The position numbers and the translations under genes are program-made. A model generated the notes under the pieces. It saw only the letters and a list, made by a program, of their open reading frames with translations, searched no databases and was not told the DNA's origin. Of a DNA stretch of 64,000 nucleotides, positions 40,600-52,539 are shown one piece after another. The DNA is from Vitis vinifera (Eukaryota > Streptophyta > Magnoliopsida > Vitales > Vitaceae), in contig NC_081810.1 in the NCBI RefSeq assembly GCF_030704535.1, positions 992,501 to 1,056,500 of the forward strand, in the 5' to 3' direction. The first letter of the stretch is position 1, and each line of letters opens with the position of its first letter.

Positions 40600-42384
40600 G
40601 AGTTTGATGTGGATTGAGGGAAAGAGAAGGGAAAAGACGACGAAAGTCTTATATTTTTAGGTAGTAAACTGGGCATAGAAGCATGGGTTTGGCATGGATG
40701 AAAGCAAAAGCATGGAGTAAAGAAGGTTGAAATGGTATTAAAATCTGGTTGATGATGCTTGAAAGGCATAATTGGAGTGAGGCCAAAACCAAAAGGTTCA
40801 AACTGAATTCCTTGTTTTATTGAGAAGCTTTATGGAATGGATTCTTCTTGGGGCTTTCCCTTTTTTTGGTGTTACTTTGAGAATTGCTCCAAAGTAGGAA
40901 AATATTCTAATAAATGAACGGATGACTCAAGTACGAGTCTAAGTAGAAACAAAATTAGGACCAGAGATTTTCCGGGTTCATTTCCAGGAAAGTTAGTTAG
41001 TTGTTTCCGTTTCTGGCCTTTGCTATGTGATTTCCTGGAGAGCTCTTTCCGATCGATTATTGATATTTCATACCATGTTTGGTATGTTTTAAATTATTTC
41101 ATATTTATATAATAAAATTAAATCAATGAAAAAAGTTTGAAGTACATGAAAATAATAATAATACCCACTTTAAATTAAGTTTTTTTTTTTAAATAAAAAT
41201 ATATTAATATAATGATTTAATAATATCCATGAGACATAAGAATCCTGAGTTCTTTTGCATAGCTTAAAATTATGACTTATCTTTATACCATACTTCAAAT
41301 TTCTTATAAAGAATGAAATATTTATATCTTTCTTTTCTAACATCTTATGTGAAAAATAATCAATTTTTGACATAAATGCCTTATATCATTACAAGTATTT
41401 ATGCATAGTTTTTAAAAAAACCATCATTTTTTAAAGGAAAGAGTGATGACATTTTTGTTGAAATGAAGTCAAAAGAGGATGAAAGGTTAAATTTCTAAAA
41501 CCAGGTTTTGGGTGATCTTTTTAATCAAACAACCCTTTTCAATATTGGTATTCCTAAATTATATAAATTTTGAAAATGTGTTGGGGTTTTCATCTAAAAG
41601 CCCAAACCCTAACTGCAGACAAAACTGCTACAAGAAAAACAACAAATTTAAGATAAACAATGTTTTCATAGTGTGATAAGTGATCAAAAAAAAAAAAGCA
41701 AGAGATTTACAAAAGACATATATGAGAGTAGTGGATAGTGGATACAAGTAATGGTATTATTTTTGGGATATATTTTAATATTACAACAATCTGATACTAC
41801 TTCCAAATCTGCATCTTTACTTCACCCAGTAATATGGACGAAACTGGAAACTTCAACCTCCCCCTGGCTACACCAACCTTCCATCATCACTCATTTAGGC
41901 TCCCCCTGCACCACAATTATCCTAACTTCAGCATCACTCTACAAGATAATAGCTTTTCCATCATGCAAAATATCATAAAACCCGAAACCCCAAACCCGAA
42001 ACTTTTCTTAAAATGGTTCTCAATGATTTCAAAACATCATTTTCGAAATTTGACAACATTTTCGAAAAAGGATTCTCAAATATTAGTCTTTTAGAACCAT
42101 TGTACTTGTTTTTAAGAACAAAATTTTACAACTTAACAATAAACAATAATCTATTCTCAGTGTTTTCAATTGTTTGTCAGCATGCTTTGAAAAAACACTT
42201 GAAACATGCTGCTAATGTATGTTCAAAAATCACCCCTTTCAGAACAAATTCTGAAAAAAAAAAAAAAAAAAAAAATCAAATGTTACTTTCAGTTGAGTTC
42301 AAGAATCCTTTGGTTATGCACATATATGGATAAACTTGGATGAAATCGATCTAAATACTAAACTTAGATTAATTCACAAATCGA
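40600..42384. other. Spacer, no gene seen
   Basis: AT-rich DNA with a 22-base A run near 42252. Short ORFs have no recognisable feature. It may include the 3' UTR end of the DUF538 gene to the right. Confidence 0.4.
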
Positions 42385-42870
42385 TCTGAATGCCAGAATC
42401 TGTCTATCATCTCGCAACTACTCAATAAACTTCTGAAAATTTCCAGGAAAATAATGACACCCACAAACAAACAAAGAAAAAAAGCATAAGAATCAATTAA
42501 AATGCTTGAAAAAAATTCCTCAAAACTGAGAATGATGCTTAATTTTTTTCTGACAGTAAACCCAGAAACGAAAATCTGTTTCTGACCCGTGATCTCACAA
42601 CTACTGGATGAGCTTCTGAAATTTTCCAGGAAAATACTAACACCCACAAACAAACATAGAATTGCATAAAATCAGTTAAAGAAACGAATCAATTAAAACG
42701 CTTGTTTCTGAAAAAGTGAATGGATTATGCTTAAGTTTTTTGGGACAGTTGACCCAGAAACCAAGATCTGTTTCTGAACTGGAATCTCACAACAACTGGA
42801 CAAGCTTCTGAAATTTTCCAGGACAATAGTAATACCCACAAACAAACGAACAAAGAATCACACAGAGAAT
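42385..42870 (-). repeat. Three-copy ~185-bp tandem repeat downstream of DUF538 gene 1
   Basis: Three copies anchored by CTTCTGAAATTTTCCAGG (or one-base variants) at about 42431, 42611 and 42805. Each also has CACCCACAAACAAAC and CCCAGAAAC..AATCTGTTTCTG. The unit resembles DNA just after the DUF538 gene 2 coding region (46980-47280), so it appears to be an expanded part of a shared 3' intron. Confidence 0.8.
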
Positions 42871-42968
42871 ATAAAAAACTGAGAAAAACCCAAAATCATT
42901 CACATCCCAAACGCAGCCAAACCCTCACATAAACAATTAATTAACAAATGGATTAATTCAGTTACCTC

Positions 42969-43427
42969 TCAGATAGAATCAATCAACGCCTTGGCCTTAC
43001 AGACGCGGACATTTTCGAACTGTTCCGCTGGAAGCGTCTCCGACAAGGCTCCGACGTGAAACTGGATGTAACCGGAGGCGGCATCAATTCCGGTGACGGG
43101 GACCCACAAGAAGAACTTCTTGGCTTGAATCCCGGTCACATCGGAGACCGACCCATAACTGAGATGACCCTTGATCTTCTTGTCGTAGTACACAAGGTCA
43201 TCAAACTGAACGTAGCAGGGGTGATCCATATGGACCTCGAATTCTCCATCCTCCGACAGAGAGTACTCCTTGACGGAGGAGGGGATCAGGCCCCGGGGGA
43301 AGCCGAAATGGGGGAGGAGGTCGTGGACGTCCTCGGTAGGGGGGATGGCGAGGTGGGTTTCGAAGAGGAGGGCCAGAGAGAGGAGGAGGAGAGAGATTGC
43401 GGCCATGGATGAATAGGCGGAAGCCAT
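42969..43427 (-). CDS. DUF538 secreted protein, gene 1 (152 aa)
   Basis: Member of the plant DUF538 family (SVB-like), small apoplastic or endomembrane proteins of uncertain function, some linked to trichome branching and stress. Signal peptide of about 26 residues (SLLLLSLALLFETHLA), then PPTEDVHDLLPHFGFPRGLI, SVKEYSLSEDGEFEVHM, CYVQFDDLVYYDKKIKGHLS and FFLWVPVTGI, all typical of the family. Start chosen at 43427 in the good context CCATGG; an ATG 45 codons upstream lies before the TATA-like element and adds no family sequence. The stop TGA lies three bases before a GTAACT donor, so the last intron would be in the 3' UTR. Paralogue of the gene at 46417, arranged divergently. Confidence 0.93.
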   Translation of the reverse strand: MASAYSSMAAISLLLLSLALLFETHLAIPPTEDVHDLLPHFGFPRGLIPSSVKEYSLSEDGEFEVHMDHPCYVQFDDLVYYDKKIKGHLSYGSVSDVTGIQAKKFFLWVPVTGIDAASGYIQFHVGALSETLPAEQFENVRVCKAKALIDSI

Positions 43428-43485
43428 GGATGATGCAGAGACTGGGTTTCCGTATGAGGCAAGATACTTAGAGACGGAAACAGTA

Positions 43486-43494
43486 ATATAGAGG
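43486..43494 (-). promoter_or_regulatory. TATA-like box of DUF538 gene 1
   Basis: CTCTATATTA on the minus strand about 60 bases upstream of the chosen ATG. Confidence 0.45.
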
Positions 43495-43569
43495 GATTGT
43501 GAGGGGCAAGATTGGAATAATGTTAGGTGGGTAGTGGACAACACAAAATTGTTAGGGTTCAAGCCCTCA

Positions 43570-46400
43570 CTTTCCTTTTTCCCTTCAAATATGTAAATCT
43601 CAAGTTAGTCTTTGATATGGAAATAACATTTTTCAGGTATTTTTTCAATGTCTCGAGTAATTTTATTTGGACCGGAGTCAGATAAGAATACCAAGAATAT
43701 GATCAAACTTACGAAAAATTTCATATAAGATATTAAAAATGTGATCCAAGTATGAAAAAATGTAACTTGAAAAAAAGTAATCTGTCTTTTTTCCTATCAC
43801 TTCTAATCCTAATTCTTCTACTTCTTTTTTTCAATAAAAATTAGACACCTAAAATCATGAAAATGTTTTTATCTTCTTCTTCCCTCTCGCCGTAATCGTA
43901 ATGCTAACCTTAACTTCAAAGAAAATACAAAATTAAAAGGGGTTATGTTCCCATCTTTCTTTTTTCATTCAAACGTCGTATTTTTTAAGTTTTGATATTA
44001 AGTAGAATTTTTTAGTTTGCGTTGAATGTCTTCATCCAATTTAAAAGACGCAAGTCATTAATACTTCCAAATGTTGTGGTCTATAAGAATATGAATATTG
44101 AACAAAAAAAAAAAAAAACATTCCAATTGTATAAAAAATATGATTAAAGGTTTGAAGAATATAAAAAATATGATTAAGGTGTTGAAAATATGAGTGAAAT
44201 ACGTGACCAATGGTACAAATAATGTGACAAAGATACAAAATCTTATCAATAACTTATGAGTATAACATCTTTGGTATCTTAAAATTTGACATAAAATTAT
44301 GAAAATGTTATTTTATTCTTCTTTTGCCAAATCTAACCTTGACACTTCAAAGAAAATAAAACATTCTCAAAGGTATTCATTTCATTCATTGGGTGTTGGA
44401 TTTTGTCATGTAATTTCTTTTCATGAAACCAAAATATTAAAAATATTTAATTAATTTGAGAAAAAAATGGCATTATTTTATTTTGTTTGTCTAAATTAAA
44501 AAAGAAAAAAAGATTTTTTTTTTATTTTTTATTTTTTGTGATTGAGTGATGTTAAATACACCCACATTTTCTATCTTCTTTTATTTTTTGTTCTATTTTT
44601 GTAATGAGGTGGGTGTAGAGAGTCATAAATTGTCGTGGCCATCAAAATTATAATTAATTCATCCCATTTGAGGGATTATTTTTCATTTTTTTGTGAAATA
44701 AATATATTTTTTATTTTTTTAATTATAAGTGATTGACTTGGTAGCTCTATACTAAATGAACTACGCTATAAATATCCAAATTATAATCTATGTATCATTA
44801 ACCATTTAGGCAAGATGGTCTAAAAGAATTCATTTGTTTCATTGATCATTTTTCATCTTTTTATGAAGAAAATGTATTTTAAATTAAATTTTTATTTCTT
44901 TAATTATAAGTGATTGGCTTAGGAAATACACTCATAATAATGTAATATAAATGTCAACATTATAATTTATATATAATTAGGTATTTAGGTAAGACCCTCC
45001 AAGCAATTCATTGATTATTTTTCATCCATTATGATTTTTTTTTTCCATTTGCTTTTAGGGTTTTAATTATAAGTGATTGACTTAAATGTCAACATTAATA
45101 TTTATATTATTAACTATTTAGGCAAAACCATTCAAGGAATTCATTTAGTTAATTGATTATTTTTCTTCTTTTACATCAAAAAAAGTGTTTTCATTAATTT
45201 CTAGGTTTTTCATTATAATCGAATCTTTGCTAAATTCTAGAAAATTCTTTCATATTTAGAAGTGGGTAATTTTGTTCTTTCATATTTTTTATTTTTATTT
45301 TAAAAGAATAAGAAGATCGGTCAAATCATAACAACTAAAAGTATATGAAACAAGGAAGGAGTTTATATAAGTTAAGTTTGATCGATTTTTGAAAGAAAAA
45401 TCGACCAAACTAACAATCGAACCAATTAGATTTTTAATAGAAAATTGAACTAAACCAAACCTTTTTAATGTCGTTTGGTTCGATTTGGTTTGATTTTGCT
45501 TGATTAGGTTTGACATAACATTAAAACTCATATTGGGCCTTAAGCCCAATTGATTAGGTTATTGATTTGGGTTTATATTAAAGGATGTCTCCATTGACCC
45601 TCTATCCCACCATAATAAGCCCAAAGGCCAGTTGGATTTGTTGTTGAAATTACTTGGGCTTGTTGAGGCCCTTATGACTTGAAGCCCAATAGGATTCTAG
45701 TTTAGGTTTGCATGCATGCTAACCCAAGTGTTTCTTCAAAACATTACCCTTACATTTTTCAAATGAACAATTTATTTGGCAATAATTGTATTCCAACTAT
45801 CCGATCAAAACTTAATTAATGGGTCAAAAAATACATCATCGTTCTTAATCTTTAAGTACGTTGGGCAGTGTTTTAACTCAAAATGTTTTTAATAGAAGTA
45901 TTTTCTTTTAAACTATTTTCAAGAGAATTATTTATCAATTGTTTCTTTAAAAAACATTATATGTGATTTTAAATTTTTAAAAAAAATATATTTTTAGATT
46001 AAAAACGTTTTATATAATCACTATCTAAAAACTCTTTCTTCCTTGTCATCATAAGAATAATTCTACCACCCTTTTTCGCACTAACTATCTATTTTTCAAA
46101 GTAGTTGTTCTATTTTTTCTTACCAAACCAAACATTTTGCAAGTTGAAAACCAAATGAAACACCTTCATCTTTTATTTGTATTTTTTGAAATAAAATAGT
46201 AAAGTGAAATGTACTTTTTACCCCTCTCCTTCTTCGAACCCTACCCATACCTCCGTCTCGTTTCTCCATGTCCCATTTCTTCCCATCTTCCCCATCATAA
46301 TTGAATAAATAAAGAAAAAAAAAACATAACAAAACAAAATCTTCTTCCGTTTTTACCCTCCGGACTCTCTCCAAATTACCTCTCTTCTTTCTGGCACTGC
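43570..46400. other. Divergent spacer between two DUF538 genes
   Basis: AT-rich DNA. At 45360-45520 there is an imperfect inverted repeat built of AACCAAACC / GGTTTGATT-type words (MITE-like). At 45530-45690 several TTGGGC/GCCCAA motifs cluster, including a near-palindrome TTGGGCCTTAAGCCCAA. No gene seen. Confidence 0.4.
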
Positions 46401-46416
46401 CTCAGTCTCTTCACCC

Positions 46417-46881
46417 ATGGCTTCCACCCCTTCCTCCATGGCTTCAATCTCTCTCCTCCTCCTCTCTCTGTCCCTCCTCTTCCAAACCCACCTCTCTCTC
46501 CCCCCCTTCGACGACTTCCACGACCTCCTCCCTCCGTACGGCTTCCCGAAGGGCCTCATCCCCTCCACCGTCAAGTTCTATTCCATATCAGAGTCCGGCG
46601 AATTCGATATCCACATGCACCACTCCTGTTATGTTCAGTTCAACAGACTTGTCTTCTACGACAAGAAGATTAGGGGCCGTATCGAATATGGGTCCGTCAC
46701 CAATGTCACCGGGATTCAAACCAAGAAGCTCTTCTTTTGGGTCCCTGTCACCGGAATCGATTCCGCATTAGGGTTCCTTCGCTTTCACATCGGTCCCTTG
46801 TCGGAGAAGCTGCCGGCGAAACAGTTCGAAATGGTCCCCATTTGTAAGCACAAGGTTTTGACTCAGGCCTTTGAGAGGTAA
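46417..46881 (+). CDS. DUF538 secreted protein, gene 2 (154 aa)
   Basis: Close paralogue of gene 1. Signal peptide (SISLLLLSLSLLFQTHLSLP), then FDDFHDLLPPYGFPKGLI, SVT-type β segments, CYVQFNRLVFYDKKIRGRIE, FFWVPVTGI, and the end HKVLTQAFER. The coding region ends with AG|GTAATT, a good donor that overlaps the stop codon. A strong acceptor (TTCTGATGCAG) lies at 47422, giving an intron 46878-47422. If spliced, the last codon becomes AGG followed by TGA; if retained, AGG followed by TAA. The protein is the same either way. Two ATGs are in frame (46417 and 46438); the first has the better context (CCCATGG). Confidence 0.93.
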   Translation: MASTPSSMASISLLLLSLSLLFQTHLSLPPFDDFHDLLPPYGFPKGLIPSTVKFYSISESGEFDIHMHHSCYVQFNRLVFYDKKIRGRIEYGSVTNVTGIQTKKLFFWVPVTGIDSALGFLRFHIGPLSEKLPAKQFEMVPICKHKVLTQAFER

Positions 46882-47422
46882 TTGAATTTCTTTCCCCTGT
46901 AATTTTTTGCTTGTTTGTTTGAATCTTTTGGTGTTTGGTTGCTTTTGTGACATGAATGATTGTGGGTTTTTCTTAGTTTTGTGTAATTCTTTGTTTGGTT
47001 ATTTGAGTTTGAATTTCCCACGAAAATTTTCAGAGGTTCCTGGTTTCGGGCTTTGCTGTCAGAAAAAAGAAAAATCTAAGCTTAATTCTTTCAAATTTTG
47101 AGAAAATTTCTTCGTCCATTTTGGTTTGTTCTCTTTTTAATTGATTTTGTGTAGTTCTTTGTTTGTTTATGGGCGTTAGAATTTTCCGGGGAAATTTTCA
47201 GAAATTTCGTTCAGTACTAGTGTACCACAGTGGGATCACAGGTGGAAGACAGATTTTGGTTTATGGGTTTTAATGATAGAAGAAAACTTTTAGCATGATA
47301 TTAGTGCTGAAAAATTAGGGTTTTTGATTGCCCTTTGGAGGATTATTTTTTTTTTAATGATTATTTTTCATAATGGAAGCTATTATCTAGAGGGTTACTA
47401 AGTTCAAATACTTCTGATGCAG
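46878..47422 (+). other. Probable intron at the stop codon of DUF538 gene 2
   Basis: GTAATT donor and TGATGCAG acceptor. The interior holds two diverged copies of the repeat that is present three times behind gene 1. The position matches the intron of gene 3 (after CRDHSKQVLQ), where it separates real coding exons, so the intron is ancestral. Confidence 0.6.
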
Positions 47423-47874
47423 GTGAACCCTAACTCATCCCCATGGCCTCCAGCCTCACATTTAGTTTAGATTTTTCACTTTCATTCACTTATGGGTAAG
47501 GACAAAATGGTAATTTGATTTCATTTAAATTATCAATTTGATCTAAAAGCTTAAATAATTAGATAATTGAAATTATTTGATATTATGTATAATGACTAGT
47601 TATGAAGGGACTTTTTTGATTTTATAGGTAGGTCTGATCTATTGCTCTTTCCTTACCCTAGGTCGGACCATAGGTACAACTTTTGTAACTTTGTCGAATA
47701 TTCGTAGATCCGATGGTTTGTATTTGAAAGGTTGCAATTTCTTAACTATTGTAGTTTCTACTCTAATGGTTTAATTTAATACATTCTTTGTTTTTACTAT
47801 GGGTGTTGTTGAAGCACAACAAAAAAGGGCTTAATGCATTGGTATTTTGTAAGAAACAAATCAAATTCAAAGTC

Positions 47875-48270
47875 ATAAGGGTCTATTTGGATATTGATTT
47901 TTTAACCCGTTTTCTCTTCTCAAAAACAAAAAAGTCAGGAAAATACGTTGAATACAAAAACCTGTTTTTTATTTTCTCTTTTTAATAATGGAAAATAAAG
48001 TGTTTTCGATAATATTTTTTAGTTATTTTCACTTATTTTTTAAAGATTATTTAAAAAAATAATTGTACAAATATATAAAATAACTAAAACTAAAACATCA
48101 TAAAAATTATTTTTAAAGTATATTTAAAAAAATTAAAAATAGAGTAAAATTATTTTATATTTTTAAATAGACTTTTGTTCTTATAAAATATGTGAAAACA
48201 ATTATCAAAAATTGTTTTTAAAAACTGTTTTTTATAACTATTTTCAAAAACGGTGATCAAACGGATCCTA
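47875..48270. mobile_element. hAT-like MITE candidate
   Basis: The left end AGGGTCTATTTGGAT and right end GATCAAACGGATCCTA form imperfect inverted repeats around ~395 bp of A/T-rich noncoding DNA. Related ends (CAAACGGNNCC) occur near 51780 and 59205. No clear target duplication was resolved. Confidence 0.4.
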
Positions 48271-48520
48271 AAATTTTCTTTTTTATTTTATCCTCCACTT
48301 GTCTCTTTCATAAAGATATTTAATAACTATTTTAATAAAAATGGCATGCACATTTATTTATTTACTCAAAATACTTTTGACGAGGGAGATACAATCAGGG
48401 ATAATTCAATTTTCCCCGAATTAACTAAAATATCTTCATATAAATACTTGATTAAAAAAAAAAACACTCACATGAAGAATGCAACAAATGGATGAATAGT
48501 GAAATTATTCTATTTAGTGT

Positions 48521-48822
48521 TTTTAATGGTACATTGGCTGATTTTATTTCTGGACATGGGTAATAGAATTTAGTTCCTACCATGGCCCGGTCCGATCCAA
48601 GGCCCAATGTAGCTTGGGCTTCGAGCTTTTGGAACCCATACAACTTTGGATTAGGATTCACAATTATTAAAAATTGATGAAAAATGTAATTACTTACCTA
48701 AAATGTTGTTCATCAATGTTTGAATTTGGACAGGATGAACAGCATATCTAAGAATGAGTTTTTCTAAACAAGGCTGACATTTACAAGCCAGGTAGAGCTG
48801 GGCCTTGGCCCAAAAATTTTCA
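48521..48822. repeat. Dispersed repeat, copy 1
   Basis: TTTTAATGGTACATTGG ... ACCCATACAACTTTGGATTAGG (48521-48655), then GAGCTGGGCCTTGGCCCAAAAA (48796-48817). The same elements in the same order and orientation occur at 51993-52192. The two copies flank the lipid transfer protein gene. Confidence 0.75.
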
Positions 48823-48859
48823 GCTTTTGGTCAAGGGGGCAAATTTACATATTTGCTTA

Positions 48860-49735
48860 AAAATTCTTTTGAAATTGAGTCCAAAAGACTTTAGAGTTTT
48901 AAAACGTATCTAAAATACAGTGTCATGAACTTTTTCTCTTATCTAATATGAAATATTAAAATCATCCCATGCAAACACAACATTCTAGTTGTCTTTTATA
49001 GGATTATGGGGTCAAATAAATAGACAGACACGTGAGACTAAATAAAATCTCACACTAGGCTTAAGGATTAATTTTGATAGCATTTGTACCAACCTACTCT
49101 CAACCTTATAGTTATTGTCCACTTTACTTAAAGGAGTCGATATCTACATGATTGAGAATAGATCATTATAAATGGTATTAAAGTTAATTCCCGACCATTG
49201 TGTTGCATAAAATGTCAATTAATATACAAATTAATTCAACCCATTTATTAAATGAGGTAGGCGTTATCTATGTAATTAACTAACGATGGACATTTGTGTT
49301 AAGTCATTTAAACACAATTATTAGAAAGATTGTATTCACACTGAATAGATTTTCACTATTTCTCACCTCAGTACAGCATAAACACACAATCCGAGCCGGG
49401 CCGACCCACTGCAAAAAGGAAGACTCAAATGGAATAAATTTTCACTATTTCTTACCTCCATACTAGATAAACACCCAATCCCAGATTCCCAGCCGCCCCA
49501 CCCACTGCAAAAAAGAAGACTCATCTTCTTACTTTAGATTGTGATCTTCATCAAAAGAGATATTTTCAATAAACTAATGATGGTAGCTCTTCCATGTTAG
49601 GGATGTGGTCATTTTGAATTGGTATGGAACAAATGAAAGCAAGAGAGAAACCGATCATAGAATAAGTATGCAACAGGGTATGAAGCTTATCAAGATAGTA
49701 AAGGTGACTGTGTGGACATGTTTTGCCTGTAAACA
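48860..49735. other. Spacer downstream of the LTPG gene, with an ~89-bp tandem duplication
   Basis: At 49343-49431 and 49432-49522 two adjacent copies share TTTTCACTATTTCT.ACCTC, TAAACACNCAATCC and CCACTGCAAAAA.GAAGACTCA. No gene otherwise. Confidence 0.65.
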
Positions 49736-50479
49736 TCAAAGCGAACTAAGCAGGAGGTGAGAAACAATCAAGAAGAGAAGCCCAAAAACCAGTTCTACTC
49801 CCACCCATCTCCTCCTCCGCCAGCCACCACTCCTCATCTCAGAGCTCGATCCACTGCTAGTCGAGTTGGCCTTAGCTGAAACCGCAGAGATCTAAATTTA
49901 GTTCAAAACAAAGGAAAAGAAATCGACAGAGAATTGATTCAGGTCTTTTACCGCTTGCAACTGGGGTGCTTTTGGTTGTAACCGTGCTGTTCCCGGACTC
50001 CTCGAATATCTTAGCATCAGGTGAGCCTGGTGGGAGTTGCAGAAGAGCTGGATCCAAGCCAGGCATATTCCAAAAACAGATCAAATTATGTGACAGACCT
50101 GAAAATACATTCACACATGTTCATATACATATGCGTGCTTACCAGGACACTCAGACATGTTGGCCGGTGTATTGCAGGCGGTGGGAAGGCTAAGAGCAAG
50201 CGTAGTATTGATCTTGAAGCCAAGATTCGGGTCGTCCCGATCCTTGATCAGTACGCATAGGCACTTTTTGCTCTTCTGCAGGACTTGTTTGAGCCCAGTA
50301 CAGCAGTCAAGAGTGGGGGCCTTCCCTTCACCCTGTACATAAGGAAGACAAGTAGCGAGGCCAACCAGCTGGTCTGCGCACTCCTGCCTATCCTTGGCGA
50401 AGTCTGCGCTTGCAGACATGAGCAGCATCATCACCAACAAGTCCAACAACCCCAGAATTCTCACATATTTTGAAGCCAT
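49736..50479 (-). CDS. GPI-anchored non-specific lipid transfer protein (LTPG)
   Basis: Secreted cell-surface protein expected to bind and move lipids (wax or cutin monomers, sterols) outside the plasma membrane. Exons on the minus strand: 50143-50479, 49952-50047, 49736-49875; GT-AG introns in phase 1; 190 aa. Signal peptide to about residue 25. The eight-cysteine motif is complete: C34, C44, C59-C60, C73-x-C75, C102, C111. Then LLQLPPGSPDAKIF, a Ser/Thr/Asn-rich linker (NSTVTTKSTPVAS, NSTSSGSSS) and a hydrophobic tail (VELVFGLLFLIVSHLLLSSL) as expected for GPI attachment. An Arg cluster (RRRR) lies just before the hydrophobic tail. The spacing and KDRDDPNLG segment recall Arabidopsis LTPG6 (At1g55260), from memory. 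It lies between DUF538 genes 2 and 3. Confidence 0.95.
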
Positions 50480-51985
50480 CCCAAGGTGTTTGATGTGTGC
50501 CTCAGAGAAAAACAGAGAAAAAGAGATACCTATGGTGGATGATCCATTTTTTTATGCCTTCGTTCCTTTTTCCTTTTTCTCTTTTCTTTTTTTTGATAAA
50601 ATGGTGAAAACCCCATAAAGGGACGGCCTCAAAAAGAGGTGGGGTTGAAATAATTGTGATGGAGGGTTTCGCATGTGAAGGCTTGATTTGTCGTCTTCAA
50701 AAGAGAAGGTATGGTATTCAAGGTACAAGCAACAAACACTTGGTCCACACACTTTGTATATAGAAGAATTGGAATGGGGTCTAGTGAGTAGCGCCCATGG
50801 TTCTACAATTTCTTTACCTTTCTCTACAACTCTCCATTTACTCCATCTAGCTGTCATGTCCTCATCACCACATTTAACAGTTGAAACCAATGTACGAGAT
50901 GCCTTCTCAAGTTGTCTTGCATTGGAATGGATTACCCGACAGATCTCCATAATTGCGTTTTGTAGTGCAGAGTTATGAAATGCACGATAAGCGGTTGGTA
51001 ATGTTGCACGTGTCCATTATCATTTAGCTAATAAGCTCGTGGAGACTAAGGTTCCATAATTGATCCCCATCAGGATAAATCTAACCCCTTCCCTTGTTTC
51101 CGCCTACGTATATGGGATATTTTAAGAAGTGAACATCTTTCTTAGTAGCAGGGTCGGGAGAAAGAATAGGAAAGATGATTTCACTATATTTTTGACCAGA
51201 AACAGGACCTATCACAAGAATATTTTTTTTAGTAGGGCGATGGTTCTGAAAAGACAGATTACCTTCTTGATATTGTGTTTGAAAAATTTGTTTAGAATAG
51301 GTGGCTTTGAATTAAAGGTGTGAGTGAAAACCTAAAAACTGATTCGGTTCAATCACAATCGATCAACCGCTTTGATTTTTGACACTGTAAAGGCCGACTA
51401 GTTTGAAATTCTGAAAATGATGTTATTGATTTGATTTTCAATTTGATTTTCTTATAACCCATGCAAACCAAATTGAATTGATATTATGTTTTAATTGTTT
51501 TAACTTGTTTTCTTAAAATTGTTTTAAAAAATAATAATACAAACATTTAAAATGAATAAAAATAAAATACAACATATAAAAATTATTTTTAAAAATATGT
51601 GAAAAAATATTTTAGGTTTTTAAACGAATTTTTGTTTTACAAAACATCAAACAAATATTTTAAAAAATTATTCTTAAAAAAAAAAAAAAAAACTATTTTG
51701 GAAAACAAATACTAAACAAAACCTTGTTGTTAAATGTGTTTTTTTACTTTTTTAGTTTTCTACATAATAGAAGACACCAAACGGGGCCTAAGGGACCCTC
51801 TTTCCACGTGGGTAATGTCAGAGTATTTCCCCCGTTTAGAGGCTAATTATTTATGGGGATCATGAAGATAAGAATGAATCGAAGGAAAGGACAAATTACA
51901 GTTGAGACTTGAGAGCATATTAAATTTAAGTAGTTGTGTTCATGTAGGTGGGACTTGGGAGACATTAATCCACACCTCTGCCCTG
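50480..51985. other. LTPG upstream region
   Basis: A T-rich block ends in TTTTTTTTGATAAAATGG (50585-50602), reminiscent of an antisense LINE tail but without flanking repeats. 51430-51797 is A/T-rich and ends CACCAAACGGGGCCTAA, like the MITE ends noted elsewhere. No gene seen. Confidence 0.4.
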
Positions 51986-51992
51986 CAGATAT

Positions 51993-52192
51993 TTTTAATG
52001 GTACATTGGATGATTTCATGTCTCGACTTGGGTCAGAAGATTTAGTCTCTACCCAGGCCTGCTTCGATCCTAGCCCCAACCTCGCTTGGGCCTCCAGCCT
52101 TTGGACCCATCCAACTTTGGATTAGGAATTCAAATAGCAATTACTAATTACCCATCATATCTACGCATGAGCTGGGCCTTAGCCCAAAAACT
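51993..52192. repeat. Dispersed repeat, copy 2
   Basis: Second copy of the repeat at 48521-48822; the internal spacing is ~100 bp shorter. It lies downstream of DUF538 gene 3. Confidence 0.75.
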
Positions 52193-52539
52193 GTTTTTCA
52201 AAAATACAGTACCAATTCTCCGAATCTCCATCCATCCAAGGGAAAGCAATGATATAGAAGTACCAAAACCAGAAGCTTGTGATATCAATATATATACCAG
52301 TGGAGGAGCTGAAAGAACAGTTCAATTGAGAAAAGAAGCCAGATAACATACCAGTATATACAACATCATCATATGCATACATTGTGCAGAGTTCACCTTC
52401 TCCACCCAAATCAATCTTCACATTTATTCCCGACACAGAAGACAACAGACTTGTACAAGAATCATAACCCAGTCTCATAGTTTCCTCCCACTGCAACTCT
52501 TTCTCACACCATCGAAGCATTTCGGTTTTTCGGTTTCGT

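Noticed and set aside
43428-43562. 45-residue N-terminal extension of DUF538 gene 1
   Set aside because: The extension would precede the signal peptide and overlap the TATA-like element; family members start at the inner Met.
50585-50602. Antisense LINE tail upstream of LTPG
   Set aside because: T run followed by GATAAAATGG is only partly similar, and no flanking direct repeats were found.
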